This document shows, in pieces, positions 1 to 11,700 of a stretch of DNA of 64,000 nt (position 1 is its first letter; each line of letters starts with the position of its first letter). The notes beneath the pieces were generated by a model. That model did not search any database and had not been told where the DNA came from. It saw nothing but the letters and a program-made list of their open reading frames with translations. The stretch is from Rachycentron canadum (taxonomy: Eukaryota > Chordata > Actinopteri > Carangiformes > Rachycentridae), in contig CM076653.1 of the NCBI GenBank assembly GCA_038496675.1, positions 25,881,643 to 25,945,642 on the forward strand. Reading direction: 5' to 3'. A program made the position numbers and the translations under genes.

Positions 1-9
1 GTAAATTAC

Positions 10-932
10 CTTCGTGACAGGCAGCTCCTTGGATTTGGACTCAAACAGCTGCTCCAGCTTGGATGTGTCCAGTTTAATTGGCTCCAGTTTGGACCAGAGG
101 GACTCCTTACAGAATTTATGGCTCTTACACTGCCAGTCCACAGGACGCACCTCGTTCCAGAAGAGACGGATGGTCTTCTTCTTCTTCTGGAAGAGCGGCA
201 CCTCCCCTCGACTGAGCTGAGGGGAGGGTGGCGGGATAGGGGCCATGAACGGTGGGGGTGGCGGCATCATTTTGCCAAGCATGGGCGGAGGCGGGGGGCA
301 CCCAAACAACGGTGGGGGAGGCGGTAAGGCAGCATTGCATGGTGGAGGAGGAGGCGGTGGTATCAGGTCACCTGACCCCATCACACTGTCCATATCTAAA
401 ATGTCCAAGTCGTCCTCATCCCTCAGGTCTGTGAAGTCCATTTCTTTGATCCGCAGCTCCCTGGGTGCAGCCATCAGTTGATCCCAGATATAATCCGACT
501 CTTTCTTAGGAGGTAAAGTTGACGAGGCAGCAGTTGATGATTTGTCAGTCTGCTGCTGCTGCTCTTTTGAGGCTTCCACCTCAAGAGGAGATGTTAAACC
601 TTTGACCAAATCACCAAACCTCTCTGCCACTGCTCTGACACTGCCCTGGTTGTCCAGATGTCCCACCTCCATTTTTTTCACATTTTCCTCTCTTGCCTGT
701 CTGTGAGCCTCCAGTGTGGAGATCCTGCTGGCTAAACTTGCCACAGAGGGGTCACTGACCTCTGTCTCCTTCTCACATTTAATTTTTTCTTTCTCTGTTT
801 CTCCTGTATTACCTTCATCCTTGCTGGTTGTTGTCTGAGCATAGAGCATGTCCAGCATAAAGCGCTTGCTATTGAGAATTTTGCTGCACTGGTCATTCAC
901 ATCTGCGTCTTTAATGCACTGAGTCCATTGGC
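10..932 (-). CDS. fhod3: fhod3 exon 18: linker end, FH1 and start of FH2
   Basis: The largest exon (923 nt; residues 656-962 of the short partial protein) begins after a TCGACAG acceptor and ends in AAG|GTAATT with a complete codon. It opens with GQWTQCIKDADVNDQC and the conserved block SKRFMLDMLYAQ, followed by a predicted helical stretch (ASLASRISTLEAHRQ), a CAG run of four Gln and the conserved ESDYIWDQLMAAPRELRI. The FH1 region (about 185-360 on the + strand) has proline tracts of 6, 5, 5 and 5, plus short PIPPPSP. Such tracts bind profilin-actin. The exon closes with the FH2 entry KKKKTIRLFWNEVRPVDW and the lasso-like segment ending LEQLFESKSKELPVTK. In FH2 this segment helps dimer formation (family knowledge). 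The frame stays open to the window edge, but the donor and homology place the exon end at base 10. Confidence 0.95.
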
Positions 933-3900
933 CTGTCGATATGAAAAAATATTTAATCATTAATAAGAGAGATAATTATAGTTGATGAACAAGTAAATAA
1001 AATTAGCACTGATCATACCTGCTTCAATGTCACTGGTGAGCTTCTCTTCCCGCTCCTCCCTCTCCAGAGTGCTGCTCGTAGAGGAGATGCTGGATGCCGA
1101 GCAGTTGTCCTTTTCATTTACTTCCTCATTCTGCCTCTCCTTCTCACTCAGCAGTACACTGTCTTCTACATCCCTTTCCGTCTGTTGCTCCTTCTCACAG
1201 TCCTCCTCTATCTCGACATCTACTTCCACATCTGGCTCTCCCACCTCTGCTCCATCAGCTACCTCTTTTTCCTCTACCTGCTCTTCTACTGCTGTCTCAT
1301 CCATGCACTGCTTCTGCTCCTCAGGCCTCTCCTGCTCTTGCCTCTCTTCCTTCTCCATGCCTGACTGTTTATCTGACGCCAGCTCTGCCACTACATTCTG
1401 GTCAGCCTCAGCAACATCCTCTGTCTCTGCAGGCGACTCTGTCTCAGTCTGCTTCTCTTCTGGTTGGGGGGGGGATGTGGGGGAAGGTTCTGATACTGTT
1501 AACTCTGGCGCTGGATTTTTGGTTCTGGTCTGTGGGTCAAGGTTTGGCTCTGAGATGTGTTCTGTTCCTGGAAGAGAAATCAAAACAATGTGGAAGAAAA
1601 ACATTACTTTAAATACTTCAGTCATGTGCCTTTATATTATCTGAAAGTTTTCAGAAACATTTTGTTTATTGTTAAAACAGATTTAAACAGTTACTTAAAA
1701 TGTCTGTGTCTATTTTCCTACAACATCCTTGTTTCACACACACACAAAAGCATTTTATAGTTCTATACTAATTATTCTCAATGAGCACTTTCAACAAAAG
1801 TGCAGCAGACTCTTTTTTCTGTGTCATAATCGCACACCTTGTTTGTCTTTTTAAGTTCTGTAAACCAACACTAGTTCATTCAGCCTCATACCACTCGGTT
1901 ACTAATGATGAGTCATAAATTATAATAACCCCTCTCCCTTTACCCGATTTCTGGTGTGCAGTGATGACGGTGTCTTCTGAGATGATGGATGAAGGTGTGG
2001 CACAGCGAGATGCTGAGCGGCTGGCAGGGTTGGAACTCAAGCACAGAGTGATCTCAGTCCGTCCTCTTGTTGGCACTCTGGGGCGCTCGCGTTCAAACTC
2101 CTCTGCAGCAAGTCTCTCTACGGTCTTGTACCTGCAATAACAGAATGTAGCTCTCAGACCTCTGCACACTATTTGATTGTTCTGGTGCAGTGAGGTGAAA
2201 GTACAGTACATTCAAAAAATCTGAAACTATTAGAAAGATTACCTTTTAGAGATGTCATGGCTGCTTCCAACAGTAATAAAAAAATCAGTTGGGTTTTAGC
2301 AAATAATAGCCATAATGTCACCATTTATGTTGTTAGCATTTTTGACATGCTTGTTTTATTCCTCAGTAATTATGGAAAAATTGAGCCATAATCCCATAAC
2401 TAAAGAGTCCAAATGACAAATGACATCCTTCTTTTGATAAAGTGGCCAAAATGCTGTTAAACATTTTTGCTGACTGATCTCAGTTCAGATATTCTTGAAA
2501 AGTGAAGGAGATGCATGCTCCAGTCCAAAGGGGTGAAGGAAGTGAGGGTACAAGACCGAGTTATATTGCACACACAGACACACACACACAGACATGGTCA
2601 GAGGCAGATAACCACACCACGTCCATGGAAAAACACAATTACACACTTGTCCTGTTAACATTGGGATGTCTTAATGCTGAGCAGGCCTGAAGGGGCCCTG
2701 ACAACCATAAGTCAGTCTGAGGTGAGGTTCAACTCACTTTACATCTGCTATCACTTTTAGGGAAGGATCTCAAAGCATTTAAAAACTTCCTTACTTTTTT
2801 TGATCTACTTTCACAGCTTTGGCATTATTGTGAAACCATGAAATAAAATAAACTTACCTTTCCTCTCTGGCTTGTCTTGCTTCTTCCCTCTTGTCCACAT
2901 AATCTCGACTGAGATAAAAAAGTGTGTCAGAAAAGTGTGAAAGAGATATAATTTAACAGGTATAAATTAAGATTCTATTTCGAATCCAATGATTACTTAT
3001 GTGACAATAATATGGCAAGTACAAAGAAAGCAAACTGAGCATTATAAAATGCTAAGACACATGAGCTGAACATATACTTTTGCAGAGTCCTTCTGCTGTG
3101 GCTCAGTATATATCTAATGATTCTCAGAAAAAATACAGCCCAGCTTTAATCAAACTCATGGGAAATACTAACCCTCCTGAGTAAAGACCGCAGCCACCTG
3201 TTTCTAAAAAATGACGTATGCCAACATGTCTTTATTTGTTTTACAGCTGCCTATGGTTACAAAGTAAAATATTCTCTGTGATATGTATTTCAGTATTTGT
3301 GAGACTGACTTGAAACGATTCCTCTCTTCTCTTTCGATTCTCTGAAGACGCTCTTCTCTTTCCATGCGTCTCCGCTCTCTCTCTGCAGCCAGCGATTCTT
3401 GATGCTGCCTGTACGATGATGTTAACAAGCCCCCCAAACTGGGTCTGCATTTCAAAGAGAAAGAACAAATATGATAGCTTTATTAAAGCTCAACAATTGG
3501 TTTGTGTTTTCATTTAGGTATTTGTGTCTGATCAACCATATTCAGAATATGTTCTGCATTAGCTGTGGAAAATTTGCCATGCCAACCTGTCAGGTCTGGA
3601 GTCTGGTGAGGAGGCCACTGAACTAGTGAAATGATGGATTGATGATATAGGAGGCTGGTGCCTGCCAGGGTATGGAGTGCCATTGGCAGTGATTCTGTTA
3701 AAAGACAGGGAAAGATAAATGCCTTGTTCTCGCCTAACACATTTTTTCACTGAAAGACAGAGGAGCGGGCTGCACAGCACTTCAAGAATCTGTGATGTGA
3801 ATTCCAATGTCATACTGCTGGACGGTCTCCACTGAGATAGGAATAAAATGTTGATATAAAGAACAGTGCTCTTAAGCACTTCTCCCCAGGCATCTGAACA

Positions 3901-5720
3901 GCTTTCCTGTGAGCACCATCACACTCTGAAGGGTACCCTGCAGGTGCAATGCTCATCCATGTCTGTGCTTCATTGCTGTGTTGAATCTGACAGAAAATTG
4001 CACGTTTTGTCCCTGAATAGTTTCCCAACACACTGTGTATAAAATTGAAAAAGTTAACAAAAAAAAAAAAAAAAAACTTTTAGGTAGACTGATTTATGTG
4101 CATCATGCCCCTGCACGCAATATTTACACTTGACCTGTTGACTCCTATGGCCTTACCTTTCAGCCCAGCAAGGCTTTCTAGCTGTGTAAGATGTAGGAGA
4201 GTTGTTTGTTTCCATCAGACTGAAGATGGAAATGAGAGAAAAAAAGAGAGTAATAGTCAGGTCACACACTCCAAAGATTAAAATGATTAAATGTTAGTCA
4301 CACAGACAAGGTAGGAGACAGTAGTTGAAGGTAGAAGGGCTGCAAGACCACACAAAAACAAAACCAACAGGGGCAGTGCAGGAATTACCTGTGTCTGTTT
4401 TATAGATACAGTGTGTGGTTTAGAAAGCAATAAAACAACTGTTAATCACTATAAATAAAAAATACTTTTAAAGCTTTCACTGGATCACCTTTCATTGTCC
4501 TCTCTATAGAAAAGAGGGACTAATTGGTGCTGATGCCAGACAACTGCTGTGCCAGCCCAGATTTGGTTGCCTATCTCTGCGGAGACTAAGAGACATTGAC
4601 TGTGGCTCATACTAATACTCTGAATTCCTTAATGCTTTGAATGAATTTATTGACTTGTCTTGGATTAACTGTGATGCACAGCCACAATGGAAGACAGATG
4701 AGTAGTAAATGTCTGTAAAATAATGCTTTCCAGCAACTGAGAAAAGGAAGTAATTATGACCTTCCTTCTTCTGGTACAGTACATCTTTGGAAATGACAGA
4801 TGAAACATAAATCACATCTGACAGGAAGTAAAGGCGTCTACGACTATGATTAAGAAAACATTTTTAAAGGATGAATGAGGAAGAGAGGAACAAAGCTTAA
4901 GCATGTTGAGCATAAATAACCCCACTGGATGCAATTTCAAAGAAGAAATTTTTTAAAGAATTTTTTAATATTACTATATCTGCTTTTACTCTTATGATTC
5001 TTGCATGTGTCTCTGTTTAATGTACAGTGAGCTACATAGAGACACAGACAAAAGAGATGGGGAGGGTCGAGTGTTTCCACACTGTGATGTACAATGGTCT
5101 GGATGTAGCACAAAATGGACTGCATGGTAGCTCCTGCCAACTGCCTTTCTCTGTCCTTGCCCCTTCACTCTCTGTGAACCCAACAGACACCTGGCTCTGG
5201 CTCTGGTTCAAATCACTAGATGGAGGGAGAGGTTGGGGGAGAGAGAAGGGGGGTGAGGTTGGTGTAGACTGACACTGAGGGTGTGCAGAGCCTGACATTC
5301 TACTCAGAGCAACAAGGAAGACACAGTTGGGTGGCTGGGGAAGAACACACCAAGGACTAAAGTTCCTCTTTTTAGGTGCGACGGACACAGGAGAAGATGT
5401 CCTGGTCTTGACGCTGAGATATTCTCTCTGCCCTTCAGGGTCACTGGCTTTAGGGAGGATGTTGGCCATACACTTTAAGTTCAAACACATGTTAGGAGTG
5501 TCTGCTACAGCTGGCGCCACACTAGGATGACAAAATACAAGAGAGCAGGAGTCCAGATGGGTAGAGGGAAAGAAAAACTATACAAATATGAGGGGATTGA
5601 GAGCTCGAGTGACTCTTGGGAAACCAGTTGGCCTAAAATACCTGCGAGTGCCCTGTCTAGAGGACACAGTGACTGGATGACTTTCATCATCTGCCTCTTC
5701 CTCGTCCTCATCCTCCTCTC

Positions 5721-5755
<35 letters not shown>

Positions 5756-8700
5756 CTGTGGTGAGAGGAGTGGTCGGGAGTTGGACGGAGGAAAGGGAGG
5801 ATGTAGGCAGGCGAGAGGGAGAGAGAGTGGACAGAAACAACATGAAAACACACACAGCAGAGACTGGCCCATGAGAGACAACACACACAATGGGACCATG
5901 CTTGTCAGGAAAGAATTAGAAAAATTAGGGAGGTGTATGAGAAGATTAGTAAGTTTTGACATCTTTCTTGAAAGACATTGATATGAACAGACAATGGTTA
6001 CAACTACATTTACAACCACACCCCTACAGCGACATTCATAAGAAAATCTAATATAAAACATCTGCCTATGATGTTAATTGAGGAAAATAGGATTTAATAA
6101 TTCAATAAGCAGTGTCAGGGGTGGAGGAGATTTTTTTTGCCTTTGGACTGATAGTCTGGGATACACGGTCATACATGAGTCTGTGGCCAGTTTGCTATTT
6201 GGATCCCTCTTGGCTGTCTGGATTTCATTAACAATATGGAAAATGGTGATCTTCAAAGGCGGCTTGAATTTCCTGTAGTGGACTGGAAGTAGCTTGTCTG
6301 TTATATGACCTGCTGGACTGAATTTAAGTATACCTGAAGACCCGAGTGCTATCAGAAATATTAATGGGTTTGCTTCTTTGAAAAAGTTTGTTATTCATGA
6401 AAATCAGTAATTAGTGGTGATTTTGTATTGAGCCATGATAAAAAAATCGAATAAAGTTAAAAAAATGATTTCCACAAAAAGGACCTATTAAGCTATTGAT
6501 GAGGTTTTTCTGGTGATTTTATAAATCACAGTCCAAGCTACTGTAGATTTAAACAATATTGCAATTTGCTTCTTGCCTGAATCACCAGTTGTGGTTTCCC
6601 TGAGTTCATGAAGTTACAAAAGTTCGTTGTATATAAAACAGATGGGAAAGTGGAGTTTAAGCCGTATGCACTCTCAGTGAAGGAAGCATGCCTTTAGACA
6701 GAGAGCAGATAGCTCATATCATGTGTTTACAGAAGCTTCCCATTTCCACCAGTGGCAGGAGAATGTCTTTGACAGTGGGAAAATTAATTTAAATGTCACT
6801 TTGCAGCAGCTGCCTCCTCTTCACCTTTCTTTAAATTACTATATAATTAAATTCTCTGCTTTGGCTCTGGACAGAGTAGACCCATCTCTCCAAGACTGAA
6901 ATATAATACAAGGCTTGCAGTCAAGCTGTTTCCTGTGAAAATGAGTAATACTCCATGGGCCCAGGAATAATTTGTAATTCCTTTATAGTTGCAGTTATCT
7001 CTCAGGGTTTAAATATAAAACAAACCCCACTGGCTGAACCTTTTAAATGTAGGATCAGACCAAGTTCTAGCTAAAAAGGGAGCAAGGATAAAGTTTTTTC
7101 TTTCTTTTCTTTTCTTGAACATTGACTATCCCTCTCTGTCCTCCCCCTACCTCACCTTTCACTGATGTCTTCAACACCCTGGCCACCGAAGGGCAGGAAG
7201 CTGCTTGCATGAGTGTGTGGGCTGCTGGGTGATGCTGGGGCAGAAGCGTGGCCTCTGTTATTCTGGAGCGAATGTCTCCGGCTGCGTCTTCTCTCCAGGC
7301 CCCGCCTTTCATTGTTGCCACCAACACTGGCCCTTCGACGGTCCTTTCGGCCGCTGGGTGGCATCTGGGTTTCATCGTCACCATCCTCATGACGCAGAGT
7401 CATCTGGGAAATAAGTTATAGAAGAGAAACTGAGTAAATAAATTGTATGCATGTTGTTTACAGAGAGCGACCTTGGCAATCACTGAGTCTGCCAGACAAA
7501 TTGTGACATATGACCTATTATGAGATAAACACACCTATTAACATTACATTAAGGCTTTTTTATTATGTGATAATGGTTGGTAGTATAGATTTCCTGACCT
7601 CATAGATGTTGAACTGTTCTACGAGGTCAAGGTCTGTGCCCTTCCTGCTCAGGTGCCTCTGGGCCATGACTTCGATGCTCTGCTCCTCCAGACAGTCCAC
7701 CATGTCATAATAGGAGTCCTGGTCTGGGAGACCTGCCAGAGTCTGAAACACAAACACAAACAATGTATTATTTAGTTTATTAATTTCTTTTTTTTTCTTT
7801 TTAGAACTTTTTTGAAAATGTGATCTGAGAAATATCAGCTAATATGGAAAGAACTCACTGACCTTATTGATGAGTGTCATTGCATATACCAGCAGCTCTG
7901 TATCCACGCCATCCTTCTCATCAAGGATCTCCATGACGTTTGACCATAGTTTTGTGCCTGTAGAAGCAAAAGCGATGCAAAATATTCTAAATCACAGGGC
8001 AAACCTCATACAGATCTGCAAGGCACTGAATAATAATGATGAACTCTTAAGTAACCATTGTGTTCACCACATAGCATAAAAAACTCATGCAACCTTTTAG
8101 CTCCACCACTGTGCAGCAATAAAAATCAAAAGTTGTTATGTCATCTCATGGCTCCCACGAGGAGAAATGCAGTCAAAGCACTTTCCCTCTAGAAAAATGA
8201 GTGGAAACACAGAACACGGGCACTGATGTCCAATGAGAAAGAAGCAACTCTGTGCCTCAGCCCCATGGGTCAAGTCCATCTTCTTCTCATCAGGAGATCG
8301 GGGATTGGGTTTAGTCGACTTATGCAATGGCAGAGGTGACGGTATAAGACGGAGCCGAGACAGAGGGATACCTGACCCCTCACTGCTGTTGCTCAACCCC
8401 CCCACCCCACCCCTTGTAAGCCACAGTACAATGTGGAGCTTTTAGAGCGGCAGGTAATTGAACCCCCCCTGCAGGTAGATGTTACAGTCTGTCAAAACAA
8501 GCCTTGCTCCATGCATGGCTAGGGAGCTGCTAGGACAACTGATCTGACTACTGTGAAACAGGAAACAAGCATCTACTCTTTTTTACCCTGAGACAAAGGG
8601 GTGGTTTCTATTTAGCTGGAAAACTGTCCACAGTATGACAGTATTTCAATGGACTGACACAAAAAATGTCACCTATTTACATTATCAGCTAAAAGTTGAA

Positions 8701-11700
8701 TGCTCTGACGATTAATTGTCTGCAGCACCATGTGTACCTTTACTTTATCAAAGAATGGATTGAATATGTTCTTATGTAGAGAATGTGTGAATATGTGTAT
8801 GTATATGTATCCATTACATGAATGAGGTGTGACGCATTTCATTCCACTCTGGGCTCTTTACCTCTTTTGGCATCCACGACATTCACAGCCTTTATCAACA
8901 GGGTGGCGTTAGACTCTGTGTACTCCACAAACACCAACAGCAGCTTTAGCGCCGTCTTCACCACCAGACGGAACTATACAAAGAGAAAAACACAGTTAAT
9001 ACAGAAGATACAGAGCAGCAGCAGCCTGCAAATCCAAGCCCTAAATTCAATGTTGTTTTTTTCCGACAATAGACCCACATGACAGAGAATGTGTTAGCCC
9101 TTTAAATTCCAAACACTAAATGCAATTATATTGTCTTATAAAAGCTTTTCCTGTCTGAACAGTCATGACAGGTTTGATAAGAGTGGTGTTTGACATTGAT
9201 AGCTCAGCGGAACATGCTCTGCACATACTGCACATAGTGAAGCAGAGATGAGTCTAAAAATAAAGCAAGATAACAAAAACGTGCGCAACATTTACAACAA
9301 TTTACCCCACTAGAAAGTATGAAAAGGAAAGCGTAAATAGATGCACAAGAAAAACTGGCAATGCAAAGCTGCCTGAGAGTAAAAATCAACAAAATAAAAA
9401 GGGATTAAACCATCAGCATGAATTTAACACTTGTGAGCAGCTGCCACATAGGACTGGACAAGCAGCACTCTGATCATTGTGGTCAAAATGCAAATTACTA
9501 ATGGAAAATATTCTTTGCACCAGAAGGCAGAAAAGCAGTTAGTAAGACCAGGCAGGAGTGGAGGAAGAAAACGGAGACAAAGTGCTGTAATATGCGCCAT
9601 GATGCAATCTGGCCACTAGAGGGCTGAAGACCACAATGACAGGAGAGCTGCTTCCATGTTGACAAAGCAGTGAGGTATGAATTCTCAGAGTAGTGCACTA
9701 TATGATTCATTTCAACTTTGTCAGAGCCCAGATGGAATTGTTGAGTTGACTTTAATGTTCTTCTACTGTATAGCTGTAACAGTGATCTTGTTAAAATTAA
9801 TGTTCATATTCTTTACCTTGGATCCGACCAGGGTGTAAAGCCACTGGACCGTTTCATTGTGAGATATGAGGCCATTCATCCCATCCACATACAGCATAAT
9901 CTGACCAAGAGCTGGACAAAGAGACAAAGAAAGAAAGAGAGAGAGATGGGTTTGGTTAAGTGTCTGCTATTCCAGTTGTTATTTTTGTCTTCTCTCTTAA
10001 AACAGTCCACCACATTTGTCCTGCTCAAAACAAAAAAGAACTAGAGCAGTAAATTCTTGATCTGAATGTATGTGCGTTTAGAAAACCATGAACATCCAAA
10101 AACAGGCATATTCATATATTTTCACAGATTTTTTTTCTCTCTTTTTCTCACACATGGAGAGAGGGTCACAGAAACAAACAAACTTTCGTGAAAGGGTTCA
10201 ATAATATGATTGAATCTACAAAAAAAAAAAAAAAAACTTGGAGCTGCTGCACAGGTAAACTTTTCAAAAATCAAAATAATCAGGTGAAGACCTAAAAAGT
10301 AAAACACTCGTCCTCCATCCCTGGAGTGAGAGAACACAACTGGGGGGGATGTTTGAGCAGAGTACCTCACTGGATGCTGACACGACTTCCATCTGTAACA
10401 GGATACATAAATAAGAACATAATAAGAGCCAAGGGATCTCAATAGGGGGGCAGTAAAAGTGTAGGGCTTCTGTTAAAGAAGGGAAATGGGGGAAGGGAGA
10501 GAAACACCGCTGGACAGATGTGGGGAAAAAACAGAAGTTCCCTTTAAATATGTGGACTTTTTTTAACAGTATCTCAGTGGCCATCCACACATAAGGAGTT
10601 AAAACATTCACACAAAAAAAGCACAGCAACAGGATGAGCTCAGCTTGAACCCACTTCAAGTTTAGGTGATACATTAGCTGACATGGGGGAAAAAGTGAAA
10701 CATAAACACGTGAACACACTGAAAGAAGAACAGTTTTGGAAAGCCCGTTTGTTTCCTGGAAGACACTACGGGTTTGGAGGTAATGCATAAGAGAAATTTA
10801 AGAAAAAGTTTGGAAATTCCTGTTTATCCTCAACAGGATAGGTGATGATCCTGTTGCGATCATGTCCATGGGATGTATTAGTAGCTGCTTTCTTCTGCAA
10901 AAACTGACACACGAGCCTCTTTGAACTGGGAGGAAAAAAACATCTGACCAACAACTAAATCAAATACTTAAACAGACTTGAATGCTTTTCAAAAAAGTAA
11001 AATCTAATCTCCTCTTGCTGTGTTCAGAACAGGTTATTTTGATGTTGTGATGTTTGATGTTATGATGAGCGGCTGCAGCTTCTGTCATATATTTTTCCTC
11101 TACTCTTCTCTAGAGGGGCATGAAAATTGTGAATATGCTGTACATAAGCCAAAATTCCCAGGTGCAGCTGCTGTGTGTGCATGGTGCGTGAGAGTGTGTG
11201 GGTGGACGCATGAGTGCGTGTGTGAGCGTGCATGTGTGTGTGCATGCTAATAGCCCACTGCTGCAGCAGCGGCAGTTCATCTTTTATCAATCATGGTTAA
11301 TTACTCCCAACATGTCAGGCCAGAGGATTCCAAACAGTCCTCTCCTGCTGCGAGCTCAGAGCCATGTGTCACAGCAGTCGGCAGCATGGACAATATGGTG
11401 TATGAGAGCAGACCACATCAGAGTGTGTTTATGAAAACATGATTAACCCCCTCAGTCAGCATGGGCCAGAGTGTCACCCTCTCCTGGTAACTTGCTCACT
11501 TTGTGTGTGACCGCTGCTGACAGATGAGTGACAGCACTAATGACATGATGTGCAGCTGGTTCCTGAACAGATTCATATGAAACACTGTTTGAAAAAAAGA
11601 AATGTTGGTGTCTAAAAGTAAAGATTCAAGATCAGTTCTTTATACACAGACACAAGCAGCTGTGACTTTTGCTTGATGAATTGTAAGCTACGTGTTTTTC

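Noticed and set aside
1027..1644. Plus-strand open frames of 172-205 codons over fhod3 exon 17
   Set aside because: They are mirror images of the GAG/GAA-rich coding strand. Ser/Cys- or Leu/Pro/His-rich composition, and the minus frame has clear FHOD3 homology and splice sites.
10264..10788. Open frame of 174 codons on the minus strand in intron 5
   Set aside because: Phe/Leu/Cys/Ser-rich, typical of translated AT/CT-rich DNA. Placed between two well-phased fhod3 exons; including it would break the frame.
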